Assembly: GCF_032854445.1 (NCBI RefSeq) | Contig: NC_088296.1 | Span: forward strand, 12,996,706-13,060,705 | DNA length: 64,000 bases | Reading direction: 5' to 3' | Source of the DNA: Liolophura sinensis | Taxonomy: Eukaryota > Mollusca > Polyplacophora > Chitonida > Chitonidae | Shown here: piece after piece, positions 22,326 through 33,059 of the stretch | Layout: the number at the start of each line of letters is the position of its first letter | How positions within the stretch are numbered: the stretch's first letter is position 1 | Translations under genes and position numbers: made by a program | The notes under the pieces: model-generated | Seen by the model: the letters and a program-made list of their open reading frames with translations, nothing else | What the model was told of the DNA's origin: nothing | The model's database searches: none

Positions 22326-23340
22326 CGATTCACGTATACAAGATCAGACCTCAACAGTTACCTATCAAATGTCCTACCTTAAGACACGGCCATAAGGCGT
22401 TATGACCATTATAACTTCATGGGAAGTCTACCTGTAAGTTGTATAACAAGTCTAACACAGATCTGTGACCCAGTATCTGTGTTAGCTTCAAATCACTTCA
22501 AATTCAAAAATTTTCTTTTTCCGATAAACGTCCTGTAAAATACCACCAATATCAGGGCTATCCGAGGTCATATTTAAATATGAATGTACATGAACATGGT
22601 GACGATGGGACATAGCTCAGTGGCATGTGTACATGTAAGCCATGGATAATCTTCTACAAAGATAATCCTCGTGCGTGCACGATCCGGGCATTCACCTGGG
22701 GACTTAGTTAGATGGCAGGAGTAAAGGATACTTTGGCTAAAAACAGCTTTGACTGATGAACCCTGTAACGTAACACGTCTGTGGGATGAAGAATTCTACA
22801 GCACGCAATTACGCTATAAAATGGCGGCTCGCAACGTCAACACATGCAGTGACTGTGTAATGCCATGCAGAAGATATGAAAGAAGTATGTTTATTAAAAC
22901 GACCTCTAATGATTAATATTTCTGGAAATTTGTGCTCTATAAAAATAAATGTTTCTTGTAAAGTTAATCACGCCTGATTTAATTTTTTTTCTGTTAGTGA
23001 ACAATTATAGCTAGAAGGATAAGATCTGTAGTTAAAACTGTGATGAATGTGGTGAAGATAACGACGTTAGAAAGCATCTAAATGTGCCCTGGTAGTCTCT
23101 GTGTCTGATGGACACAGATCAGCATAGCTCTACTTACCGGGAGCAATCCGATCGCTTCACATGGGTGCAATCAGAACAGAAACTGTCATCTTAACATTTT
23201 CTTTGACATTCTGTTGAAAAGGACGATAGGTGAAACACGTGAGTAGTCGACCTATATAAAGAGATCTCTCATTTCCATAGGGATATTGTCTTTTGTTAAA
23301 TGTGACAGCAGATCTAGGCTGACAATTTATATTTATTATT
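22326..23340. other. non-coding stretch after the minisatellite, unit A
   Basis: Conserved in units B and C but without a supported exon. Short frames have no family resemblance. Confidence 0.4.
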
Positions 23341-23588
23341 TATTTATTTTAAAATTTGTTTAACGTCGTACTCAAGAATATTTCACTTATACGGCGGCGA
23401 TCAGGATTATGGTGGGAGGGAACTGGGCAGAGCCTGGGGGAAATACACGAACATCCCTAGGTTGTGGTAGACCTTCCCACGTACGGTCGGAGAGAAGACC
23501 AGCATGAGCTGGGCTTCATCTCACGGCGACCGCATTGGTGAGAGGCTACTAGGTCATGCGCCGAGCGTGCTAACCACCTAGGCCCCGG
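23341..23588 (-). mobile_element. SINE-1, near full length, unit A
   Basis: Complete minus-strand copy, diverged in the core. Shared with B (41457-41703) and C (59622-59848), so it predates the duplications. Confidence 0.8.
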
Positions 23589-23870
23589 GCTTGACTGAAC
23601 TAACACATAGAAAATATATAATTATAAGTCTATGTTGTCAGTGAGATTGACTGAGCTAAACCACTGGCATTTGGCAAGTTACTGTCGAACTTTTCCATAT
23701 GTGTCATGCGCATATGCACTGCATATTTCCACCAGACAATTTAAGCCCGACTAGGAATTTTTTATGGAGAAGCATTACACTCAACTCCTTGGTTTTCCCA
23801 CATGTTTCCTTTCTGTATAGCCAAAATATCAGAAACAAACTATGTCAAAATTAATTTGTTTGTCAGCAAG

Positions 23871-23967
23871 CTCTGTCCGGTTTCCTCCTACCATAATGCT
23901 GACCACTGTGGTGTAAGTGAAATATTCTTGAGTAGGCCTACGTAATACTACAGTCAAATGAATAAAC
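23871..23967 (+). mobile_element. SINE-1 3' fragment, unit A
   Basis: Starts in the GGTTTCCTCCTACCATAATG core and runs to the AATGAATAAAC tail. Faces the next fragment head-on. Confidence 0.7.
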
Positions 23968-24000
23968 ACAAAGATCGAAACCAATTATTTATTTATCTGC

Positions 24001-24090
24001 TTATTTATTTGATTGATGATTCACGCGGTACTCAAGAATATTTCACTTATACGACGCCGGGCACTATCATGGTGTGAGGAAACCGGGCTC
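24001..24090 (-). mobile_element. SINE-1 3' fragment, unit A
   Basis: Minus-strand 3' domain only. Together with the preceding plus-strand fragment it forms a tail-to-tail inverted pair, kept in all three units. Confidence 0.7.
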
Positions 24091-24795
24091 AGTGATAAGG
24101 ACACAGTATCAGCAGCCATGTGGAGACATCAGTGTTTTACAAGCAATCTAACATTGTTCGCCATGTACGATGACATGTACCTTCATACTGTAACACAGCT
24201 TAGCTTGACGAAGTCATGTGAGGGAATGTGTGGAAGAGAACAATTCACACCTTAGTTTTAGCGCTATAGATTAAACATATACAATACGCGGTATATCTGA
24301 GTACAATTTTCATCAAACGCATCAAAGTTTTACTGAATCGTTTATCCTAACAACTTTGATATGTGCAGCAAACGGGCAAACGTGGGGCTAAATTACGCAT
24401 ATCGCATTGTAACATCCCAAAATAGCAAGCTGAACAACATGCTTATTCGGGTGGAACCACTTCTGGGTCTGTACTGGTAAAGACAGACATCTCCCACGGT
24501 GAGACAGAGCAAAGAGAGAGGACAAATGTCTGGCTGTGTTGTTCAATAATACGTTTTAAAACTTATACTGAGATTCCTGTGAAATACTCATTGCGTTTTA
24601 TGAAATGAAAGCATTTGTCAAAAATTAGCATAAATCGTGCATTTCATTATTTGGCCTGTCAGACATTTTTTCACGGAAGAACGCTTTTTAAATCAGATTT
24701 GAAACACTTCTTGACCTACATAGACTATTCTCTGCCCGCCTGCATGGGTTAGGTCTTCTGTGCCTCTGTGAGTTGAAGTATTCACATTGCAGAGA

Positions 24796-24874
24796 ATGGC
24801 GGTCTTAGCCAACCTGGGAACCAAGACAACGTCAATGGTCATAGCTCTCTTTTTGACAATTTTACTCACCCCAG
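24796..24874 (+). CDS. Gene 2 exon: signal peptide (unit A)
   Basis: Encodes MAVLANLGTKTTSMVIALFL then TILLTPG. Hydrophobic core SMVIALFLTILL, small residues near the end. The donor CCAG|GTAAGT is consensus and gives phase 1. B and C copies differ by a few conservative changes. Confidence 0.8.
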
Positions 24875-27800
24875 GTAAGTTGACTGCTCTGTTTATATCT
24901 TATATATTAAAATATCACTGTGTATTATGCTATGCATTTCGTTATTCCTTATCTTCAAACAGAAATGATGATTCTGTGTATCTATCCTATTACTTAGGCA
25001 TAAAAAAACGATACACACACAAGCGCTATGCACAAACACAAGAGTTGTGGTGACCGACAAAAGCTCTTCTGTGACAAAATGAAGTGCTATGGTCACATAA
25101 ATTAGTTCCACAGAAACAAAAACAAGATTGAGTTATATGGAAACAGTAAACAACATGAGAAAGCATAAATACGGAACCGCAGAAGGAATATGCAAACAAC
25201 TCAATCACCTTCAAAAAAAATTATATACTCGACGTGGTGAGAGATGACTGTCCACTGTTTTTTGATAGCTATTTCGTGGTCCGTTTTAGTATCGGCCAAT
25301 GGTAATGGAGCTTGCTTTCAATCGACACCCCAAAAGAGACAAAAGCGAGCTTTCTATTGCTCGAATCAACTCGAACAGCAACATACCTCTCACGGATTCC
25401 GATATAATCAGCCATTTTCCCAGCCATGTCTAACATGAAAACGGCTTCTTTGCCATTGGTCTACAGTGCGTCGGGACCGTCAGATAATTAGGTAAGGGTG
25501 CGAGATAAACCCTGACTTTTGATCAGTCAAAAAAGTGTCAAGTCACTCGCCGATATTTTTTTGAATGACTTTTTTGTTTGTCCCTTTTACGGCATAAACA
25601 TCCCCCAATGCGAGATAATTCCCGAGTGTACTTTTTGAGGAATACCTAAAAAATTTTTGCATGCTCCTTTTACAGCTCTGTACATCAATAACTTCTAATG
25701 AAACATAAATACTTTGGCCACAAATGTAAGTTCAACAAAAACATACCTTAGAAATGGTAGGACGGATACCAAACAGCTCGCCTGTGGGAGGTACATGAAT
25801 GCAAGCAAAACTTCAGCCCAATACACAAAGTACTGAAATCTTGAATTTGGTAAATTACAGTAATTAATAATTAATATGCACACACAGCTTTAGCGATGTA
25901 ACATCCGCCTTGTGACATTGTGCTTTATATGCATGTAAAACTTCAGGTCAATACATACTGTACTCTTTGAGATGCCACCACTGACCTTTTTTTAACTTTG
26001 GTTGTACTACACAATGCACTAAGTCCCTCATTGTGATTTACGGGGTTTAATAAGCAACCACCTTATTAACGATGGAATATCCTCCTTATGTTGTTGTGCC
26101 ATACATATGTGCAAACCTTGAGCTCAGTAAATGTGCTTCTAGTACTTTGCGAGATACCACCTATAACACTTTGCTTAACATTGGTTTTAATACACAAAAC
26201 ACGAAGTCAGGAATTTAGCAATTTTATTGTATTTAATATGTACACACCGGATCAAGGATGTAATATCCCCCTCGTGTTATTGTGCACTGCATATGTGCAA
26301 ACCATGAGCTCAATCCATGTGGTACTTTTGTAGTTACCACCTCTAACATTTTGTTTAACATTGCTTTCCCTGTTTCCGACGGAACCACATAAGCAACGTG
26401 CCATGACCACATAAATAATTTCTACAGAACACTAAAGAAGGCACGAAGAATGAGTGAATGACTGTTTTCAACTTCAGCAGCTATATAGTGGCGAGAAAAT
26501 GTTGCAACCAGGGGGCAATCAGCGGCTTTCTATTTGTTAATGAGGATATCCGAAATGAAATAATATTAGACGGCATAATTTTAAAAGTAGGTAAAATAAC
26601 ACATAAGTGAGCTAAAACTCGAAAGCCGCTACATTTTTAAAATATGTACTCTGCATGGCCCGTTGAATATAGCAATATCGAAGAACTATAAGTTTAATAC
26701 ATAGACTTATGGTAAATAATAAATAACAGCATATCTTGAACCGCTGTTTAATAATTCAGGTATATTTTCGATTGTGCACGAGTTGAAGTCCGAAATATTT
26801 GCCTTATTAACATAGAAATGGACTGATTGTCATCGCCCAAAACTTCTACTGCACAAAGACGGTAAATTCAGGGTTTACATTTTGATTTCAATAGTACATT
26901 AATTTTACTCATTTTACTGCTAGAATTCTTTATATAGTATGCTTATCATGATGTGTTAAAATCAATAATAACGGTTTGACGTCACATAGGGAGTATTTCA
27001 GAAAAATAATGGCAATACAGCTCTATAACTTTGCAACATATGGGGCACACTAATTGTAATGTACTACCAATGAACCAGTATTGGATACCGAACAAAACAT
27101 CTACTCAGTTGGCAGATCTATCTATCTTTAAAACAGCCCATGCCGTACGGACTGGGATGGCGTAAGTTGTGGCATACTTAAGGGAGCAACTATAGCGCAG
27201 TCAAACTAGGTAACATAATATAGTTGCTTGTCCTAGTCGGTATGTTTAACAGCCTCGACAAGCTGGGGTAGTCATGTAGGACTGCTCACTGAGACCCACA
27301 TAATGTTAACATATACGAAATTGTTGTTAAATACTGGTATTCAAGTCGCCAGCAAACAGATACGACTACGTATACATGTACATGTAATGATGCAAAGATA
27401 AGCCTGCACGTCAACTGGTACGGTCCAAATACGCCTGTTTTGTCCCAACATCTATCATGTTACTTAAAGCAAGCGCAGTGCGTGAGAAGGTCTGCAGCAA
27501 GCTGCGGATGGTCGTGGGTTTCCTCCCAGCATACTACTGGCCACTGTCGTACAAGTGACAGTGCGGTCGCTGTGAGTTCAAGTCCAGCTTAAGCTGGCTT
27601 CCTCTCCGGCCGTACGTGGGAATGTCTGCAAGCAACCTGCGGATGGTCGTGGGTTTCCTCCGGGGTCTGCCCGGTGTCCTCCCACTATAATGCTGGCCGC
27701 CGTCGTATAAGTGAAATATTCTTGAGTTGGGCGTTAAACACAAATCAAACAAATAAATAAATGTATTACTTGCTTTCTTCACAATATACAATGTACATTC

Positions 27801-30800
27801 CTGACATACAGTATAAATAAAGCAAACATATGAAAAAGGTCCCATTCACACGGCTCGAATTGTCGTGTCAACGTGTCCTACTCGATTACTGGAGTGACAA
27901 AACTCGAAGGAAAAGCACTGCTTCATAAGCCTCGGTCATACACTGCGTGTCGAATTCAACAAATGATATGAAACAGACCGTAACGTTTTTCCTGTTTTCC
28001 TTTGACTTTAGTGTTGCCCTGATCATATTCATGCACTTTGTGAGCATCACTTTTCTGGAGTTGAATATCCGCACCCCACAGCATATGCTAAATGGCATGT
28101 ATGTCTGTTCTATGATGGGTATGTATATGTACGAGTTCGCATCACAGCCCGGATAATATTTGTTGTGGTATCACTCCCTACCGTCGTCAAACACTGTTAC
28201 AATATGCCATGTAATGGTACAGGAGTACTGTACAACCAACCTTGTAACGTAAGAAAATCCACTTGTATCGTAATATCGCCGCATTCAGACAATTAAACAG
28301 ACATATAAATAAAGGCCTGTTCGGCTTGCAACTAAAATACTCAGTGGGTGACTACAGTATAGATTAAAGCCACCATTCACCTGTGCATAACCGTGCGTGT
28401 CAATGTCTGAAAGCAATTGTTCATCGAGCACTCTCCAGTTTCCTGCCCAGGTTCTCTCGGCCACTTGAGCATTGCATAAAACCTAAGGCTACATAGCATG
28501 TGGGGTTTTTTTTATTACTGACACTTCTCATTTGACGATCCTGAAAATTTACTGTCCTTTGATTTGAACAAGTTCCCGCCACAATAACACTGCAATATTG
28601 CCGAAGTGGCGTTAAGCAATGATCATTCGTTTGTACACAACGTGGCTGTGTTTTCAGGTTTTGGCGCAGACGAAGAATGTGGATCGCATTGTGGCTATGG
28701 GACGAAATGCAGTAACAACGGGTGTGCTTGTGAATCTGGTTACGGCGGGTTGTTCACTATCAGCAAGAAAACTCCAATTATTATATATTGTGTTGGTAAG
28801 TTAAAACTATTTACGTATGCTTGTAGTCAACGTATTACCGGAATATCATACTTAACAGTGCTATTCGGCTAAAAATCTGTATATATATGAGCCAAATCAG
28901 CCATAGACCATTTAGTCCAAGAGCTAGCTGATATTCGATTGGCCTGAAAGCTATAAAGCGATGTGGTGGAAAGGTCGCTTATGACAAAGCCAAAGGTCAA
29001 TTTGCACCACTAACCTTTGTTTTTGCTTTAGCTGACATCAGTGTTTCGCCTATAGAGCTGACGACTGGTGGAAAATGTAGACTTTGATCTCTTAATAACC
29101 ATCAATTTAAGACCAGTTTATGTGGCGAAAAGGTCACTTAAGGTAAGGTCAAACGACAATTTGCACCGAATGACCCTTACATCTTTCATTATACGCAGGG
29201 TTTTTTTGCCCTTTGCACTGGGCATTTATTTACCACGCCACACTTTGCGGATGTCATTCTCTTGTCGAATGACGTAACTTTAAAAGTGTGTATTAACATA
29301 GAATGTATAAAACTGAAAACTGCTTCATCAGTTATCACCAATTAGGGCCCTGCTAGTGTGGTAGTAGGGTCAACTAAGAGAGGGTCACAGGCTGCACTGG
29401 AAGGGAGTGAGGCACTATATAAAATGATGTCATTACTGTGTTTGTCCAAGATGGTTGACAATTAAATAAACATCTTCAAAACACTCGATTAAATCAATGA
29501 ACTATTTATACCATCTTGAATTCATTTATTTGATTGGTGTTTTACGCCGTACTCAAGAATATTTCACTTATACGACGGCGGCCAGCATTATAGTGGGAGT
29601 ACACCAGGCAGAGCCCGGGGAAACCCACGACCATCCGCAGGTTGCTGGCAGACATTCTCACGTACGGCCGGAGAGGAAGCCAGCTTAAGCTGGACTTGAA
29701 CTCACAGCGACCGCATTGGTGAGAGGCTCCTTGGTCATTACGCTACGCTAGCGCGCTAACCAACTGAGCCACGGAGGCCCCACTATCTTAAAAAAAAGAA
29801 CTACACTGTCTCCTAACTTCCTTGCTAGGCGTTTAGCATGAAGGGGATAGTGCGGATCATACGACTAATTAGTTATTATGGAATGTTTTTATCATGTAGT
29901 CTGGTTCAATCAAAGTCAAAGCAGACTTAAGTATTAATGCAATTAGTAGACGTAAGGTTTAGATGTTTTCGTGATGTAACAAGATTTTCTGTCTGGATCA
30001 GTCCTCATGATATGTGTGGCACATTAGTGTACTCCATTTCTAAAACAGGGCAAGGAAGCAAAACATTTTAAAAGGGAACAAGACATGTTGCAGAAGTAAC
30101 TTTACCATCCAGACTGTCAGAGCCTTACACAAGAACTTTTAAGTGCAGGACAAAAATATTCAGAAATGGAATACCCATCCAAATTTTGTCCAACATTGAA
30201 AGTGACAATGATTTTCCCCCTCTGCTTTGCCATTAGTTACTGCAGGATAAAATCATTCAGTACTAACTATTTAGTCATTTGAACAACAAATGATTGTTAT
30301 TGTCAACCTCTAATTGGGAATCTCAAGGCTCCAATTTTTGACTCCAAAGTGTTGGAAGATTACAATGGCATAATCATTCACATGGTCAGAGAGCGAATCT
30401 CAAATAAAAAGTATGACGAGAACATAGCAGTAATGTATCTATCTAACCTACATATACAGTAAATCTACTTCTAAATAAAGTAGCTGATATGCCTTTCTGG
30501 TATGTTCCCAGTGTTTGTGAGTGAGTGATTTTTCAGTCATATGACGACGAAGGAATCATTAGGGTGCATGTACGTGTAATGTACCTCCTTGTTGCAGGAC
30601 GGATTTCCACCGCTCTTTTATTTAGTGCTGCATCACTGAGACGACTTACCGAAGGCAAGTAAGCCGCCCGCCCGAGCCATTATACTGATACGGGTCAACC
30701 AGTCGTTGCACTATCCTCTTCATGCTGAACGCCAAGCGAGGAAGTTACAACTTCCTCTTTTAAAGTCTTAGGTGTGACTCGATCAAGGATTGATCCTGGA

Positions 30801-32906
30801 TCTACCGGTCCCGAAGCGGACGCTCTACCAACTGTGCTATCTTCAATCTACTTTTTCATCAGGAAGGCCCGTGAGAATTCGTCAATTCCACACATAAAAG
30901 TATCTGTGTCACGCTTTACTTTTGGATTCATGCACTTTGTGATTGTGAACGTCATACACGTACAGCATGAAACGGCAAAGCTGGCATAAACCGTTGAGTC
31001 CATCGCGTCCTCGATCTTCAACACCCTGTAATTTATGCCGGGGGTGTGTTGCCTCTCAGTCAATGAGAGGCAACTGAGTCGTTTAAACTGCCGGCTTGCC
31101 GACGTCCAACAATCTGGTTTCCCGATCGTCAAGCGGAAAACATTCTGTACTGTTCACTACCTTCTTTGAAGAGAGTTCTACCGGAAATGTACGAACTGCA
31201 CTTCGGAGGTTTCCGACGACAATTCTCCTCCTAACACAGAAGACTTCAGGACTAGGTCTTAGGCAAAATGAGGTCGCCCACAGCGGATTTGGCTCTGACT
31301 TTGTTTATAATTTATCAACTTGAGGTACATATTAGAATTTTTTATGGTATGCACCTGCAAGGAAATGCATACTGTTTTCGAAGGTGTTTATTCGATAGTT
31401 AAATTTTCTTCTCCTTTAAGTGACCTTACCACTATATAATCTTGTTTTCAGTTGGTCATACTTGCCATGTAGATAATGCTCAACATTTCACATTTGCTTC
31501 CAATGTTATAGATTTCATGTTCAATAAATCTTTAATCAGCTCTAATTAGCCTTTGTCTTAAGTGGCCTTTCCACCACAAAATTTTGTTTTAAGTGGCAGA
31601 TTCATTATTGGTGTGGCTTTCTTTATAATGTAGCATTGGTGTCAGAATTAAATGCGCCAAGTTGAATAAAACTGAATTTCGGGGTATTTCAAATTTAGTT
31701 CCACCGCTCCACCCAGTACTGGCTGCATTTTAAGACAGGGATTTTTGCAGTCAGATAGCCCACTTCTACCCCACCAAACAGTCTAGGCTTTTAAAGCTTT
31801 CATGTCAGTTAAATCTCAGCTAGCTTTTAGGCTAACTTACACACGGACGGAGTGTCGGCATTCCAATTAATCGACACGATTATTCGAATGTTCACAAATA
31901 AAATCACAATACATTCTCTCAGTTTGAAGTATCTGTGCTATAAACCTTTTTATATGTAATACCCACACGCCATTTTGGAAAAGAACAAGGATTACGTAAA
32001 ATCTTTAAACCAACCAAAAGTCTTCCAGTAACAAAATTTGCTATATTTCCTTCTTAAAACAGTATAAATGTTAAACCACATTTTGCTTACAAGAAAATTG
32101 CCAGCCTAATGGTTCATCGTGTCCCGCCAAAACCACATGTAAAGAGCTGATTCGTGGTGATGGAGTGTTCCGATGTTACTGCTCAGCTGATGCAGAACTA
32201 TCAGACAGAGGTCAATGCCTGGATAAACGTCAGCCGCCCAAGATAATAACAACAGGTATGTTTGCATTATAGCTAACCCTACAAAACTCACTACATATAA
32301 TTTGCTATCAAATACCAGATCTAAGTGGAAATGAAATATTCCAGCAGGATATTTGGTTTAAAACATTATAACTTAATCCAAGCGTACGTTGGTCATGTAG
32401 GTACAGGACTGATTTCAAAACATGCTTTTTATTATTTATATAAAGTTGAAATGTCAGGATTTCCATCACCGATAAAAGTGATATCTCACTGGCTAGAGTA
32501 AGGTATCAGTTTTGTTACTACACATCCCGACGGCATGACGTCAGAAAGAAACATATAGTTTTATGACTTTCCAATCCGATCTTAGCAGAATCAGATCATA
32601 ATACAAGTTCCGTCAACTTTAACATTTCTTACGTCACGCAACAAGACGCGACGTCATATAAGACGTCATGTGCCACGTCACGCTATATGCACAAGTCTGT
32701 GAAGGTCTACAGCCAAAAACGTTGCTGAAACTTGACCAAATACACAAAGTCACGATATTGTCAAAATATAAATGATAAATAGAATATTGCATAGTGAAGG
32801 TGAATTCTGTTTAATGTACTTATAGGTTCTTCGATAACGTCTGCAACTTCAAAGGTCAATCTGTCATCGACTACAAGCCCGATCTCAGGTAAAAGTACCA
32901 ACCCTT
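24796..32906 (+). CDS. Gene 2 (unit A): signal peptide + two EGF modules + Ser/Thr exon, incomplete
   Basis: Supported exons are 24796-24874 (signal), 28658-28795 (EGF-a), 32094-32255 (EGF-b) and 32826-32888 or 32826-32906 (Ser/Thr-rich). All join in phase 1. The set mirrors the layout of gene 1 before its membrane exon, so it is a paralogue. I find no transmembrane exon after it. The following tail exon (37828) is preceded by a broken EGF-b copy and carries stops. The product is either secreted, truncated, or continues into exons I cannot see; failure to splice after the Ser/Thr exon would end at TAA shortly after GKSTNPCK. An additional exon between signal and EGF-a is possible. Confidence 0.6.
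25690..26385. repeat. diverged tandem repeat of about 180 bp, unit A
   Basis: Roughly four imperfect copies, each with a signature such as GCAAACCTTGAGCTCAGTAA (variants GTAAAACTTCAGGTCAATAC, GCAAACCATGAGCTCAATCC, GCAAAACTTCAGCCCAATAC), followed by a TACTTTG..GATACCACC..AACATTGGTTT region. Kept in B and C. Confidence 0.65.
26386..27500. other. intron-like non-coding stretch, unit A
   Basis: AT-rich and conserved with unit B; no supported exon. Confidence 0.4.
27501..27762 (+). mobile_element. SINE-1, rearranged copy, unit A
   Basis: A short 3'-domain piece (GCGGATGGTCGTGGGTTTCC) precedes a B-box region (GAGTTCAAGTCCAGCTTAAG) and a complete 3' domain with tail. It looks like one copy interrupted or fused to another. 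Confidence 0.75.
28588..28618 (+). mobile_element. possible LINE/SINE 3'-end fossil
   Basis: CTGCAATATTGCCGAAGTGG followed by CGTTAAGC matches the shared 3' end of the LINE and SINEs in this window. It sits about 40 bp before the EGF-a exon. Confidence 0.35.
28658..28795 (+). CDS. Gene 2 exon: EGF-like module a (unit A)
   Basis: Encodes GFGADEECGSHCGYGTKCSN then NGCACESGYGG and a late Cys (IIIYCVG). Six cysteines with spacing C-x3-C-x5-C-x4-C-x-C, matching EGF; the final loop is longer than usual. Phase 1-1; acceptor TGTTTTCAG, donor TTG|GTAAGT. Confidence 0.82.
28796..29522. other. intron-like non-coding stretch, unit A
   Basis: Contains a loose repeat of AAAGGTC(G/A)CTTA..CAATTTGCACC (near 28970-29010 and 29130-29170), resembling the GTGACCTT arrays further on. 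No exon. Confidence 0.45.
29523..29781 (-). mobile_element. SINE-1, full length, unit A
   Basis: Close to consensus; A-box (GGCTCAGTTGGTTAGCGCGC) and B-box region (GTGAGTTCAAGTCCAGCTTA) are both intact on the minus strand. Shared with B at 47748-48014. Confidence 0.88.
29782..30518. other. non-coding stretch with decayed SINE-2 start, unit A
   Basis: GGCGTTTAGCATGAAGGGGA near 29830 matches the middle of SINE-2; the remainder was lost by a deletion seen when compared with unit B (48077-48205). Nothing else is recognised. Confidence 0.5.
30519..30839 (-). mobile_element. second tRNA-derived SINE family (SINE-2), unit A only
   Basis: On the minus strand it starts TAGCACAGTTGGTAGAGCGT (tRNA A-box-like). 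It continues with a B-box-like GATCCAGGATCAATCC region, a body with CAACAAGGAGGTACATTACA, and ends GTCATATGACTGAAAAATCA then CTCACTCAC. Unit B has an empty site at the corresponding place (near 48872). No clean target duplication. Confidence 0.75.
30840..32093. other. non-coding stretch before EGF-b, unit A
   Basis: Conserved with unit B at a few percent difference. It includes a short inverted repeat (GTTGCCTCTCAGTCAATGAG / AGAGGCAAC) near 31050-31073. No exon supported. Confidence 0.4.
32094..32255 (+). CDS. Gene 2 exon: EGF-like module b (unit A)
   Basis: Encodes ENCQPNGSSCPAKTTCKELI then RGDGVFRCYCSADAELSDRG, QC and a basic/Pro linker (LDKRQPPKIITTG). Six cysteines in EGF spacing (C-x6-C-x5-C-x11-C-x-C-x11-C). 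No calcium-binding D-x-N-E motif, so a plain EGF. Phase 1-1; acceptor TGCTTACAAG, donor ACAG|GTATGT. Confidence 0.85.
32536..32680. promoter_or_regulatory. cluster of ACGTCA (CRE-like) motifs, unit A intron
   Basis: A full palindrome TGACGTCA at 32536-32543 and four more ACGTCA sites at 32631, 32651, 32663 and 32675. CREB/ATF proteins bind such sites in animals; a regulatory role here is inference. The same cluster is in unit B. Confidence 0.3.
32826..32906 (+). CDS. Gene 2 exon: Ser/Thr-rich stalk (unit A), two possible donors
   Basis: Encodes GSSITSATSKVNLSSTTSPI then S. It corresponds in position and composition to the stalk exon of gene 1. Two donors in the same phase follow: CAG|GTAAAA (end 32888) and CTT|GTAAGT (end 32906), differing by six residues. 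The second is the better consensus. Acceptor TACTTATAG. Confidence 0.65.
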
Positions 32907-33015
32907 GTAAGTAATTTCAAATAGCGTCTTAGCAGCCCAAGTAAGCATATTAGCAGCCCTAGTAAGCATCTTAGTAGTTGGGAAAAATAAAAGAGAAGAA
33001 AAAACGCAGTCAGAC

Positions 33016-33059
33016 ACACACACACACACACACGCACGCACACACGCAAACACACACAT
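33016..33059. repeat. (CA)n microsatellite, unit A
   Basis: CA/CG dinucleotide run, slightly longer in unit B (51049-51098). Gives spurious Val-Cys frames on the minus strand. Confidence 0.9.

Noticed and set aside
25244-25438. Frame starting near MTVHCFLIAISWSVLVSANG that looks like a second signal peptide
   Set aside because: Starts with an apparent secretory signal, but no good donor in a useful phase follows, and the upstream signal exon with a consensus donor is better supported. I keep it only as a remote alternative first exon.
29523-29781. tRNA gene on the minus strand
   Set aside because: A- and B-box-like motifs are present, but the sequence is part of a dispersed SINE with a long non-tRNA body and cannot fold as a full tRNA.
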